A stretch of 54,894 nucleotides of DNA from positions 1 to 54,894 of the forward strand of contig JBGPHT010000036.1 of the NCBI GenBank assembly GCA_041484525.1. Reading direction: 5' to 3'. The notes beneath the pieces are model-generated. The model did no database searches. It was not told where the DNA came from and saw nothing but the letters and a program-made list of their open reading frames with translations. This DNA comes from JBGPHT01 sp041484525 (GTDB lineage: Bacteria > Acidobacteriota > Terriglobia > Bryobacterales > Bryobacteraceae). Positions 35,233-43,313 of this stretch are shown here, piece by piece; the first letter of the stretch is position 1; each line of letters begins with the position of its first letter. The position numbers were made by a program, and so were the translations under genes.

Positions 35233-36576
35233 TTGGAAACCAAAAACGGCAGCGGCCTCATCCGCGGGCTGGGCCTGCTCGAAGCCACGGCGCTCAACAT
35301 GAGCAACATGGTGGGGATCGGGCCGTTCATCACGATTCCCCTGATCATCGCCGCCATGGGCGGGCCGCAGTGTATGCTGGGCTGGCTGCTGGGCGCGGTG
35401 GTCGCCATCTGCGACGGCCTGGTGTGGAGCGAACTGGCGGCGGCGATGCCGGGCACGGGCGGCACCTACCTCTACCTGCGCGAGAGCTTCCGCGGCACAC
35501 GCCTGGGCGGCCTGCTGCCGTTTCTGTTCATCTGGCAATTCATTTTCAGCGGGCCGCTCGAAATTGCGTCGGGGTACATCGGCTTCGCGCAATACGTGGG
35601 TTATTTCCGGCACGGGATGAGCGCCTGGGCCACGCGCGCGGTCGCGGCCGGCGTGGGCGCGCTGACGATCGCTCTTCTCTACCGCCGTGTCACCGCGGTG
35701 GGGCGGCTGACGGTGGTGCTATGGATCGGGATGCTGGCGACGGTGCTGTGGATCATCGCCAGCGGCCTCGCCAACTTTCATCCGGCCGTAGTTTTCGATT
35801 TCCCGCCCGGGGCCTTCCGCTTCTCGATGGGCTTCGCTTCCGGTCTGGGCTCGGCGGCTCTGATCGCGATGTACGACTTCATGGGTTACTACAATATCTG
35901 CTACGTCGGCGGCGAAGTGCGCGACCCGGCGCGGACCATTCCACGGTCCATTCTCCTTTCCGTCCTAGTGGTGGCGGCAATCTACGGGCTAATGAACCTG
36001 AGCATCATCTCGGTGATTCCGTGGCGGCAGGCGATGGCGTCGAAGTTCGTCGCCGCCGAGTTCATCGAGAAACTGTACGGCACGCGCGCCGCCTCGGTGG
36101 CCACGTGCTTCGTGCTGTGGACGGCGCTGGCATCGGTGTTCGCGCTGCTGTTCGGGTACAGCCGCATCCCCTACGCGGCGGCCGTGAACGGACATTTCTT
36201 TAAGGCATTCGCGCGCTTGCACCCACGCGACGGATTCCCGCAGGTCTCGCTGCTGACGATCGGAGTGCTCGCGATCGGCGCCAGCTTCTTCGATCTGGAC
36301 ACGGTGATCTCGGCGCTGCTGACGTGCCGCATCCTGATCCAGTTCATGGGCCAGATCGTAGCGCTGCATCATCTGCGCAAGCACCGGCCGGATGTGCCGC
36401 GGCCATTCCGCATGTGGCTATACCCCGTACCCAGCACGATCGCATTTCTCGGATGGGCGTACATCTTCTCCACGTCGGGCTGGCGCTACGCGGCGTTCGG
36501 GCTGGCGATTCTGGTGGCGGGAACGGCGGCCTACGGCCTCTGGCGGCGTCTCGGGCGAGAGTCCGTGATACCCTAA
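35233..36576 (+). CDS. Amino-acid permease, APC superfamily
   Basis: 447 aa from a TTG at 35233; no better start codon opens before the first helix. Twelve transmembrane segments. Substrate-site motif MSNMVGIGPFITIPL in helix 1 and GGTYLYLRE in helix 3 are typical of the LAT/APC proteins. Likely a proton-coupled or exchange carrier for amino acids. Divergent from the TonB receptor gene (58-bp shared promoter region) and 11 bp upstream of the cytochrome gene. Confidence 0.85.
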   Translation: METKNGSGLIRGLGLLEATALNMSNMVGIGPFITIPLIIAAMGGPQCMLGWLLGAVVAICDGLVWSELAAAMPGTGGTYLYLRESFRGTRLGGLLPFLFIWQFIFSGPLEIASGYIGFAQYVGYFRHGMSAWATRAVAAGVGALTIALLYRRVTAVGRLTVVLWIGMLATVLWIIASGLANFHPAVVFDFPPGAFRFSMGFASGLGSAALIAMYDFMGYYNICYVGGEVRDPARTIPRSILLSVLVVAAIYGLMNLSIISVIPWRQAMASKFVAAEFIEKLYGTRAASVATCFVLWTALASVFALLFGYSRIPYAAAVNGHFFKAFARLHPRDGFPQVSLLTIGVLAIGASFFDLDTVISALLTCRILIQFMGQIVALHHLRKHRPDVPRPFRMWLYPVPSTIAFLGWAYIFSTSGWRYAAFGLAILVAGTAAYGLWRRLGRESVIP

Positions 36577-36587
36577 AAACCAATCTT

Positions 36588-38519
36588 ATGGTTCGGGGGG
36601 TTCTGGCAACGGTGCTGGCGGCTGCTGCGGCGGCGCATGCGGCCGGCGCCACGTATGTGGGGGCGGGCGCTTGCGAGAAGTGCCACGTCGAAGCCTACCG
36701 CAAGTGGAACCAGTCGCGGCATAGCAAGATGGTGCAGCCGGCCACGCCCACCAGCGTCCGCGGCGATTTCAGCATTGCGCAGGTGAAGCTGCGCGGCGCG
36801 AACTACGGCCTGCGCCGGCGCGACCGCGCCTTTTACGTCACGGAGTCTTACCTGACCGGGAAGCCGCAGGAGCACCGCGTCGACTACACGCTCGGGAACC
36901 GCCGCATCCAGCACTACCTGACCACGCTGGCGGATGGCCGTGTGATCGTGCTGCCGCCGAGTTGGGATGTGCAGCGGAAGCAATGGTTCCACAACCTGGA
37001 TATCGCGGATCCCGACGAGACAGAAGACGTGCTGGTTCAGGTGTGGAACAAGAACTGTTACTCGTGCCATGTCAGTCAGCAGGAGAAGAATTACGATCTG
37101 GCGAAGAACGAGTACAAGACGGCATGGCTCAATTTCGGCACCAATTGCGAGCGCTGCCATGGTCCGGGAAGCGAGCACGTGGCGCATTACAGCGCGGCCG
37201 CTCCGCCGTCCGGTCCGGCAGACACGGCTAAGGGGCGGGACATCGTGCTGCAGACGCGGCTCGATGCCGAGCGCAACACCATGGTATGCGCACAATGCCA
37301 CTCTTTCCGCGATACCTACGCGAAGGGTTTCGCTGCGGGCGCCGATTACTACGACTACTTCCTGCCGATCCTGGAGAACGCCCAACCGGTGGACAAAGAT
37401 CCCGCATATTGGCCGGACGGCCGTACGCGGCGGTTTTCCAACGATGCCCTGGGCCTGTGGCAGAGCGAGTGCTATTTGAAGGGCAAAGTCACGTGCGTGG
37501 GGTGCCACGTGAACGCGCACGAAACCGAGATCGAGCGGAATGCGCAACTGCGTCCCGATGCCAACGCGCTCTGCACGCGGTGCCACACGGGCGTGGGCGC
37601 GGCGCTCGAAGCGCACACTCATCACAAGGAGGAGAGCACAGGCAATTCGTGCGTGGAATGCCACATGCCGCGGACCGTCTTGAGTATCAAGGCGGAGATC
37701 CGCGACCATTCGATCGGCATTCCGGTTCCCGAGAATACCATCCGGCACGGAATTCCGAACGCGTGCAACAACTGCCACAAGGACCACGACGCACAGTGGT
37801 CGGTGAAGCAGATGAACGCGTGGTATGGCGACCGCTCGCGCCAGAAGCTGATTCGCCGAGCAGATGCGTTTGCTGAGGGACGGGCGGGCGACGCGCGCGC
37901 CATTCCGAAACTGCTGGCCATTCTTTCCGATCCGTCCGAGGGGCCGCTGGTGAGGGCCAACGCAGTGGGTTATCTGAGCGGATTTTCGGGCGCGCCAGGA
38001 GTTTTCGCGGCGCTCGAGCGCGCCGTGTCGGACCCGCAGGCGCTGGTGCGCGCGGTCGCGGCGCTTCGCCTCAATCCGGCTCCAGCCGACCGGCAGGCGG
38101 CGGTTCCGGCGCTGGTGCGCGCGCTCGGCGATCCGTTGGCGACGGTGCGGGTCGGCGCCGCGGTCTCGCTGGTGAGCCTCGGAATCCGCCAGCTTCCGGG
38201 TGAGGACGGCGAGCGGCTGGATCGTGCCGCCCAACTGTACCGGGCGCGCGCCGAGCAGAATAAGGACGATGCCGAACAGCAGCTTGGCGCCGGGAAGTTC
38301 TACTTCCTGTTGGGAGACGCCCCCAGCGCGATCGGCGCGTTCCAGAATACTCTGAAGCTCGATCCGCAGATTCCGGCGCAGTATTTTCTGGCGGGCGCAT
38401 ACGCCGAGGCGGGTCAACTGGAGAAGGCGCGCGAGATCCTGGAAGCGATTCCAGCCGGCGACGAGCAATACGCGAAGGCGCAGCGTTTGTTGAAGGTGAT
38501 AGCCGCGCAGAAGCGGTAA
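36588..38519 (+). CDS. Octaheme cytochrome c with HEAT and TPR regions
   Basis: 643 aa from ATG at 36588, followed by a signal peptide (VLATVLAAAAAAHAAG). Eight CxxCH haem sites are present: CEKCH, CYSCH, CERCH, CAQCH, CVGCH, CTRCH, CVECH and CNNCH, all in residues 25-410. Residues 420-540 are HEAT-like repeats (AIPKLLAILSDP, VPALVRALGDPLATVRVGAA) and 540-640 TPR-like repeats (YFLLGDAPSAIGAFQNTLKL). The haem part recalls the cytochrome c554/octaheme group; the helical tail would bind a partner protein. Periplasmic electron carrier or oxidoreductase; substrate unknown. Confidence 0.85.
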   Translation: MVRGVLATVLAAAAAAHAAGATYVGAGACEKCHVEAYRKWNQSRHSKMVQPATPTSVRGDFSIAQVKLRGANYGLRRRDRAFYVTESYLTGKPQEHRVDYTLGNRRIQHYLTTLADGRVIVLPPSWDVQRKQWFHNLDIADPDETEDVLVQVWNKNCYSCHVSQQEKNYDLAKNEYKTAWLNFGTNCERCHGPGSEHVAHYSAAAPPSGPADTAKGRDIVLQTRLDAERNTMVCAQCHSFRDTYAKGFAAGADYYDYFLPILENAQPVDKDPAYWPDGRTRRFSNDALGLWQSECYLKGKVTCVGCHVNAHETEIERNAQLRPDANALCTRCHTGVGAALEAHTHHKEESTGNSCVECHMPRTVLSIKAEIRDHSIGIPVPENTIRHGIPNACNNCHKDHDAQWSVKQMNAWYGDRSRQKLIRRADAFAEGRAGDARAIPKLLAILSDPSEGPLVRANAVGYLSGFSGAPGVFAALERAVSDPQALVRAVAALRLNPAPADRQAAVPALVRALGDPLATVRVGAAVSLVSLGIRQLPGEDGERLDRAAQLYRARAEQNKDDAEQQLGAGKFYFLLGDAPSAIGAFQNTLKLDPQIPAQYFLAGAYAEAGQLEKAREILEAIPAGDEQYAKAQRLLKVIAAQKR

Positions 38520-38574
38520 GCGGATAGTCGCGTCCCGGTGTCACCTGTGCGCCGTCGGCACAGAGCAGGGCTGT

Positions 38575-38656
38575 GAAAGAATCCGGGGATGCTCCGGGCG
38601 ACCTACGCGAATTCCGCAACCTGTCGCGAGGAATAGGGGCGTCCCCGCATTCTTTC
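38575..38656 (+). repeat. Interspersed hairpin repeat (REP-like)
   Basis: Two 21-base arms, beginning GAAAGAATCCGGGGATGCTCC and ending GGGGCGTCCCCGCATTCTTTC, pair with one mismatch and two G-U wobbles around a 40-base loop. The left half recurs at 14275-14320. It lies between two plus-strand genes, 55 bp after the cytochrome stop; it may act as a transcript terminator or stabiliser, or be a small mobile repeat. Confidence 0.65.
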
Positions 38657-38727
38657 TCGGCCCCGTCGGGTAACAGTGGGTCCGGCATTCCTAACGCCCT
38701 CGGACTGGCCGCATACCTGCTAGCGTG

Positions 38728-39696
38728 ATGCCCCTCCTTCTCCTGCTCGCCGCACTCACGTTCCAGCAGCCGCCTATCATCCGCGTCCCTGTCCGACTGG
38801 TCACCGTTCCCGTCCTCGTCCTTTCGAAAGAAGGCCGCCTGGTTCCCGCCCTCGAAAAGAGTGACTTTCGCGTCTTCGACAATGGCCGCCTCCAAACCCT
38901 AACCCTCGACACGGAGCCGCTGCCGGTCTCGGTCGCACTCGTCGTGCAGGCCAGCCAGGACGTCCGCCAGTACCTGCCGTTTATCGCGCGCGTAGGAAGC
39001 GCGCTCGAGGCTCTGCTGGTGGGGCATTCGGGCGAGGCCGCGGTGGTCACCTACCACGACGACGTCGCCGTCCAAAAAACATTCATGGAGGGCGACGTAC
39101 AATCCACGCTGCGAAAGGTGAGCCCATCGGGCAAGCACGCGCGCATGATCGACGCCGGGTTGCGCGGCCTCGCGCTCTTGAGAGAACGTCCCGGACCGCG
39201 ATCGCGCGTGCTGCTCTACATCGGCCAGCCGATGGACGACGGCAGCGAGTCCCGCCTGGACGACCTGCGGGAGCAGGCCGAGCGCGACAACGTCTCGATC
39301 TACGCCCTAAGCCTGCCCGAGTTGGGGAAGGCGTTCGTCTCCGACACGTTTTCGCTGGAGGCCCTGTCCAGCCGGGAGGATCGCGGCGGCTTTAAGGCAG
39401 GCGCGGATTTGAAGAAGCTCATCCCCGTCTTGACCCGCACCGTCAAAGCTGCCTCGGGCGCCGACCCGTTCTCCATCCTGACCGCCGCTACCGGCGGAAC
39501 GCAGCTTCACTTCCGCAAGCAGGGCGAATTGGAAAACGCGATCTCCATCATCGGAGTGGAACTACGAAGCCTCTACCTGCTGAGCTATTATCCCGGCGAT
39601 CGCGAACCCGGCTATCACGCGATCCGAGTGGACGTGGGCATTCCGGGCGCGACGGTGCATTCGCGCCCGGGGTATTGGATGGTCAAAGAAGATTGA
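38728..39696 (+). CDS. Exported VWFA-related protein (acidobacterial type)
   Basis: 322 aa from ATG at 38728 (a GTG 3 bp upstream is also possible). Short signal peptide MPLLLLLAALTF. Residues 20-50 match the start of the VWFA-related Acidobacteria domain (RVPVRLVTVPVLVLSKEGRL and LEKSDFRVFDNG). The von Willebrand fold lies about 65-215, although the metal site is degenerate (VALVVQASQD for DxSxS). The C-terminal RSLYLLSYYPGD and VHSRPGYW are also typical. Envelope protein of unknown role; common in several copies in this phylum. Confidence 0.85.
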   Translation: MPLLLLLAALTFQQPPIIRVPVRLVTVPVLVLSKEGRLVPALEKSDFRVFDNGRLQTLTLDTEPLPVSVALVVQASQDVRQYLPFIARVGSALEALLVGHSGEAAVVTYHDDVAVQKTFMEGDVQSTLRKVSPSGKHARMIDAGLRGLALLRERPGPRSRVLLYIGQPMDDGSESRLDDLREQAERDNVSIYALSLPELGKAFVSDTFSLEALSSREDRGGFKAGADLKKLIPVLTRTVKAASGADPFSILTAATGGTQLHFRKQGELENAISIIGVELRSLYLLSYYPGDREPGYHAIRVDVGIPGATVHSRPGYWMVKED

Positions 39697-40077
39697 GCAG
39701 CAATCGCGGCAGCACTTCCGGTTGCCGGTGATCGCGCAGCACGATCGCGTGGCTGTCCGGCAGCGAGCGCCGCAGGAGACTCGCCATCTCCGTGCTGCCC
39801 GGCATCGTCCCGTCAATGATGGCGATTTTGATGCCGCCCTGCTGCGCTTGAAACCGCGCGAGCCCGTCCTTCGCGGTATCCGCCATAATCGCGGTATAGC
39901 CTCGCGGCTCCCGGAGGAAGCTCCGTCTCGTGCACCTCGATCGGCAGATTCTCGTGCGTGACGCCATTGAAATACTTTCGCTGCAGCGCCTGGTTGGACT
40001 TGGTGACGCTGAACTCGTCACGATTGAGGACGGCCGTCGGTTCGCTCCCTCCGCCGCGCCCGCCTTCCCGCTGGCGA
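39683..40077 (-). pseudogene. Chimeric remnant: cupin start joined to response-regulator receiver end
   Basis: On the minus strand, 39683-39915 encodes the second half of a receiver domain (EPRGYTAIMADTAKDGLARF, then phosphoacceptor block AIIDGTMPG). Bases 39916-40077, in another frame, read DEFSVTKSNQALQRKYFNG and THENLPIEVHETELPPG, the start of a cupin of the type common in Acidobacteria. Neither part is complete and the frames disagree at the junction. I read it as the product of deletion and fusion. It overlaps the VWFA gene end by 14 bp. Confidence 0.5.
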
Positions 40078-40238
40078 GCAATGTAGCCGCCAGGGCGGTC
40101 ATCTCTCTACGCGTGTGTCATAAACCCTCGACTCTCACGGTTCGAATGCAAAGCACTCTTTTATGTCAGCGGGATTCGATTGTCAAGAACCGCCGCCGCC
40201 AGTTCGATTATGATGTTCGATACGCGAGATCATTACTT

Positions 40239-41258
40239 ATGCTCAGAAAACTCATTCTCTTCGGACTCCTGTACGCGGCTGCTCTGTTCGGAGCGTCGCG
40301 CAACCTCGAGATCTACTGGATTGACGCCGAAGGAGGCGCAGCGACCCTGATCGTGGCGCCGAGCGGCGAATCGCTGCTGGTGGATACGGCCAACCGCACG
40401 CCCGACGACCGCGATGCCAAGCGGATTCTGGCGGCCGCCCAGCAGGCGGGGCTCAAGAAGATCGATTATCTGCTGACCACTCACTTTCACGGCGATCACA
40501 TCGGCGCCATGCCGGCGCTGGCGAAGATGATTCCCATCGGCATGTACCTGGACCATGGGGAATCGATCGAAATTGCCCGGCCGCAGGTGGCGGCGGCCTA
40601 CAAAGCTTACGTCGAGCTGAGCGCGGGAAATCGCAGGATACTCAAGCCGGGCAACCGCATTCCGCTCAAGGGCGTCGATGTCGAAGTGATCGTCTCGGCC
40701 GGCCAGGCCATCACCAAAGCTTTGAAGGGCGGCGGAGCCAGGAACGCCGCCTGCGCCGATTTCAAAGAGCACGTAGGCGAACCCGATCCCGACAACGATA
40801 TGAGCGTCGGTTTCTTGCTGAAGTTCGGCAAGTTCGATTTCCTGGACATGGGCGACCTGACCTGGAACTACGAGCAGAAGCTGGTCTGTCCGGCGAACCT
40901 GATCGGGAAGGTGGATGTCTACCAGACCACGCACCACGGTTTGGACCGCTCCAATTCGCCGCAGTTTATCTGGGCGATCCAGCCGAGGGTTGCTGTGATG
41001 AACAACGGTCCGCGCAAGGGCGGCCCTGCGAGCGTGTTCGAGACGCTCCGCAAGTCACCTGGACTGGAGGACATCTGGCAGGGTCACCTGGCGCTCGGCA
41101 CTCCCATGGAAGTAAATACCGGCGAGAAGATGATCGCGAACCTGGAGCCAACCGCGGAGTGCAAAGGAAACCTGTTGAAACTTTCGGTGGCATCGAACGG
41201 CCACTACACTCTCACCAATCTGCGGAACGGTTTCAGCAAAACCTACCAGGCGAAATAG
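40239..41258 (+). CDS. Exported metallo-beta-lactamase-fold hydrolase (ComEC-like)
   Basis: 339 aa from ATG at 40239 followed by a signal peptide (LILFGLLYAAALFGA). Metal-ligand motifs THFHGDHIG, LDMGDLTWN and THHGLDRS fit the MBL fold of the ComEC/Rec2-type subgroup, with EIYWIDAEGGAATLIVAPSG at the N-terminus. Candidate periplasmic hydrolase; substrate not predictable. The next gene lies on the other strand, tail-to-tail. Confidence 0.82.
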   Translation: MLRKLILFGLLYAAALFGASRNLEIYWIDAEGGAATLIVAPSGESLLVDTANRTPDDRDAKRILAAAQQAGLKKIDYLLTTHFHGDHIGAMPALAKMIPIGMYLDHGESIEIARPQVAAAYKAYVELSAGNRRILKPGNRIPLKGVDVEVIVSAGQAITKALKGGGARNAACADFKEHVGEPDPDNDMSVGFLLKFGKFDFLDMGDLTWNYEQKLVCPANLIGKVDVYQTTHHGLDRSNSPQFIWAIQPRVAVMNNGPRKGGPASVFETLRKSPGLEDIWQGHLALGTPMEVNTGEKMIANLEPTAECKGNLLKLSVASNGHYTLTNLRNGFSKTYQAK

Positions 41259-41265
41259 AGAAGGT

Positions 41266-41661
41266 TCATCTCGAGGGTGCGGCGGGCGCGAGTAAATGGC
41301 GAACCCGCCCGATCAGGTCCCCTGGTGTGAAGGGCTTCAACAGCACGCTTTGGGGCGACTGGTGGCCGATGACGTTCATGGCGACACTCTCCCCGTAGCC
41401 GGAGATATATAGGATGCGCAACCCCGGGCGCTCGCGTTGCAGTTGGGCGGCGAGGTCCAGGCCGCTCATCCCCGGCATTACCATGTCGATGATCGCCAGG
41501 ACGACGGATTCCCGGTGCATCTGGAACAATGCCAGTCCCTGACTCGCATTGTCCGCCTCGAGAGGAGCAAGTCCATGACGCGCTAGCGTTCGGGCCACTA
41601 ACCGGCGGACGCTGGCCTCATCCTCGACCACCAGGATTTCAGCCGGATTCGCGTGAGACAT
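41266..41661 (-). CDS. Receiver-only response regulator
   Basis: 131 aa single receiver domain: acidic pair VVEDE, phosphoacceptor AIIDMVMPG (Asp), switch Ser/Thr in LYISGYGE and Lys in VLLKPFTP. No output domain, so it acts through a partner protein, like CheY or Spo0F types. No histidine kinase is adjacent on this strand. The receiver fragment at 39683-39915 looks like a related gene. Confidence 0.85.
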   Translation of the reverse strand: MSHANPAEILVVEDEASVRRLVARTLARHGLAPLEADNASQGLALFQMHRESVVLAIIDMVMPGMSGLDLAAQLQRERPGLRILYISGYGESVAMNVIGHQSPQSVLLKPFTPGDLIGRVRHLLAPAAPSR

Positions 41662-41721
41662 GGCTCTCCTCGCGGACTCCCAGAGGACTCCGCGCCGGCC
41701 GATCGAGGCAATCCGCAGCCA

Positions 41722-41949
41722 TCAAAGAACGAGATGCCTCACGATAGCGTTCCGGTATCGGTGGATGGCGATGACATACGCCAATGCCGCCGCCCCAAGC
41801 TCTCGATGCACCGTCCGGCGAATCCGTGCGGCCCGGCGCAACCCGGCGCCATTCTGCCGTTCCAGCTCATGCTGGATCGCGATTGCGGCCAAGGACCGCT
41901 GGCCGGCATCCAGCATCACCGTCCGCAACGAGGCCATCTTGGTCTTCAT
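41722..41949 (-). CDS. Small hypothetical protein
   Basis: 75 codons from ATG at 41949 preceded by a GGATAAAG stretch. Third codon positions are strongly GC-rich, which suggests real coding. The product is mostly helical (SLRTVMLDAGQRSLAAIAIQ, ELGAAALAYVIAIHRYRNAI) with no recognised motif. It lies between the receiver-only regulator and the small resolvase-like gene, all on the minus strand. Confidence 0.4.
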   Translation of the reverse strand: MKTKMASLRTVMLDAGQRSLAAIAIQHELERQNGAGLRRAARIRRTVHRELGAAALAYVIAIHRYRNAIVRHLVL

Positions 41950-42070
41950 TGCTTTATCCACTTGTGCACCACCTTGTGAACCCACACTGCGCCCCTATTC
42001 ACAGCGGGAAGGGCTCCGAGCGGTGCCGGCCGCCGCGGAGCACGACACAGCCGCCGGCGAAGTCGCCCTC

Positions 42071-42223
42071 TTAGTGTGCCGTCAAAAGCGCCCGGCGGAC
42101 AGTGCCGTAGCCGAACCCTGTCTTGCGGGCGATCTGACGAAAGCTTAGCCCCTGGCTCCGGAGCTCTTGTACGTGCTCCGGCGCGATGTACCGCCGCGGA
42201 CGTCCGACGGGCCGCTTCGCCAT
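42071..42223 (-). CDS. Small resolvase-type HTH protein or recombinase tail
   Basis: 50 aa from ATG at 42223 with GAGGG just upstream. KRPVGRPRR at the start resembles an AT-hook. Residues 15-45 (EHVQELRSQGLSFRQIARKT) are the helix-turn-helix found at the C-terminus of serine recombinases, followed by GFGYGTVRRAL. The catalytic domain is missing and no upstream remnant is visible. It may be a truncated resolvase or a stand-alone DNA-binding peptide. Downstream neighbour of the lasso operon on the same strand. Confidence 0.5.
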   Translation of the reverse strand: MAKRPVGRPRRYIAPEHVQELRSQGLSFRQIARKTGFGYGTVRRALLTAH

Positions 42224-42303
42224 TACCCTCGTATGTTGCTGCATGTCGATCGCGTAAGCTGTCAGGCTCATTTGTGTCATGTAAATTCCGCTCAATGCAC
42301 AAT

Positions 42304-42345
42304 GGGGCGAAGCGCTGGGGCAACCTGCCTCAGCGCTTCCGCCCC
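42304..42345 (-). terminator. Strong hairpin after the lasso precursor gene
   Basis: Arms GGGGCG-AAGCGCTG-GGC and GCC-CAGCGCTT-CGCCCC pair almost perfectly around AACCT, starting 10 bp after the precursor stop codon. Read in the operon direction it is followed by CATTGTG, with no T-run, so intrinsic termination is not certain; 3'-end stabilisation is also possible. Confidence 0.55.
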
Positions 42346-42354
42346 AGCGCGCGC

Positions 42355-42495
42355 TTATTCGTTGTTAACATCGTTCTCGAATTCCCAATCAGGAATGAAT
42401 AGCAGTCCATCGACATCATTCCCCATAGAGGCGCAGCCTCGAATTACATCCGCGGCTTTACCCACTTGGCTGAGAGTTGGAACTTCGTACATCAT
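42355..42495 (-). CDS. Lasso peptide precursor
   Basis: 46 aa, too short for routine gene calling. The leader carries Tyr3, Pro6, Leu8 and Gly12 (MMYEVPTLSQVGKAADVIR), the YxxPxLxxxG motif bound by the PqqD-like protein of lasso systems. The usual Thr six residues after that Gly is Ile18. Cleavage after Arg19 would release a 27-residue core starting Gly-Cys (GCASMGND), whose eighth residue Asp27 is well placed for an isopeptide ring to Gly1. The tail is acidic, with Trp36 (LLFIPDWEFE). AAAGGAGA sits 7 bp before the ATG. Last gene of the operon, 78 bp after the peptidase gene. Core start and ring size are inferred. Confidence 0.88.
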   Translation of the reverse strand: MMYEVPTLSQVGKAADVIRGCASMGNDVDGLLFIPDWEFENDVNNE

Positions 42496-42502
42496 CGTGT
42501 TT

Positions 42503-42510
42503 TCTCCTTT
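42503..42510 (-). promoter_or_regulatory. Shine-Dalgarno of the lasso precursor
   Basis: AAAGGAGA on the minus strand, 7 bases before ATG-ATG of the precursor. By eye it is the strongest ribosome site in the cluster, in keeping with a precursor made in excess over its enzymes. Confidence 0.75.
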
Positions 42511-42573
42511 TGCAGAGCGCATATCCTGCGCCTGACACTTGTTCGACTACTTAACTCTGGCTGGCTCGCGGCA

Positions 42574-42963
42574 TCAGATCCGGTCCAATGCGAAGAGCCT
42601 CTGCTGGTAGACGGGCGAATCATTCACCACCCGGCCCTCGACCTCCACCCACGCGTGACTGAAGAACGGGGTTGAGCGGTAACCGATCACGAGATTCGCG
42701 GCAATGCCATACCGGCGGAATAACCGCACCGCCGCCACCGATCGCTGCAGACAAAGGGCCTGCTTCCAGTAGAGGGAAAGGGCCCATTTTATTGCTTCCC
42801 CGATGGCATCTTCGGCTGCCGGATCGCCCTTGGCGGGTCTGGATTGCGTTCTATGCAAGTCTTCATGCACTCCTCGAAATCCCCACACCCGCATGACAAC
42901 GTCATAGCGAAGCAGTTCCCAAAATGCTCGCGCCACCAACAGAATGCTGAAATACCCTGGCAT
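42574..42963 (-). CDS. Lasso leader peptidase (B2, transglutaminase-like)
   Basis: 129 aa from ATG at 42963; a TTG at 42972 overlapping the previous stop would add three residues. Catalytic Cys in ALCLQRSVA near residue 70, His in FFSHAWVEVEG near 104 and Asp in VVNDSP near 114 form the Cys-His-Asp triad of the Transglut_core3 family (PF13471). It removes the leader after the PqqD-like partner presents it. The length is typical. The overlap or near-overlap with the upstream gene shows that the two are made together as the split B protein. Confidence 0.9.
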   Translation of the reverse strand: MPGYFSILLVARAFWELLRYDVVMRVWGFRGVHEDLHRTQSRPAKGDPAAEDAIGEAIKWALSLYWKQALCLQRSVAAVRLFRRYGIAANLVIGYRSTPFFSHAWVEVEGRVVNDSPVYQQRLFALDRI

Positions 42964-42968
42964 GGCGC

Positions 42969-43313
42969 TCAACTCTCTTGAAAAGCGATCAGGCCATGCT
43001 GCCGGAGATCGGCCACGAAATCCGTAACATGCCGTTCGACCTGCTCCTGAGGAACGCCGTATTCTTTGCTTAGTTGTTCCGCGATGAGGCGCGGTGGTTG
43101 CCGTTTCATTAGTCCCCTCCAGATGCGGGTTCCGGTCAAGTTAGACTTGTAAACAAGCCCCTTGCCGATGTGGAGAAAGACAAGATTGTCGCCTTCCAGC
43201 GACGCGCGCACCCCAGATGGAACTATTAGTACCTCTGGCCCATTACCGCTGCTCCTGTCCGCCCTTCGGCCAAAGAGCACACTGCGAACAGACCGTCCCA
43301 ATATTCGTAACAT
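42969..43313 (-). CDS. PqqD-like leader-recognition protein (lasso B1/RRE)
   Basis: 114 aa; GGAGA 5 bp before ATG at 43313. Residues 28-112 form a PqqD winged-helix fold (VPSGVRASLEGDNLVFLHIG, NLTGTRIWRGLMKRQPPRLI, AEQLSKEYGVPQEQVERHVT, DFVADLRQHGLIAF). In lasso systems this domain binds the leader through its beta3 strand. The preceding 27 residues form a basic extension (RILGRSVRSVLFGRRADR) not present in the shortest relatives. Followed by the peptidase gene with 4 bp overlap or 5 bp spacing. Confidence 0.88.
   Translation of the reverse strand: MLRILGRSVRSVLFGRRADRSSGNGPEVLIVPSGVRASLEGDNLVFLHIGKGLVYKSNLTGTRIWRGLMKRQPPRLIAEQLSKEYGVPQEQVERHVTDFVADLRQHGLIAFQES

Noticed and set aside
33405..35233. 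Cobalamin riboswitch upstream of the BtuB-like receptor
   Set aside because: Only 58 bp separate the receptor and permease starts, too short for the element, and no B12-box was seen.
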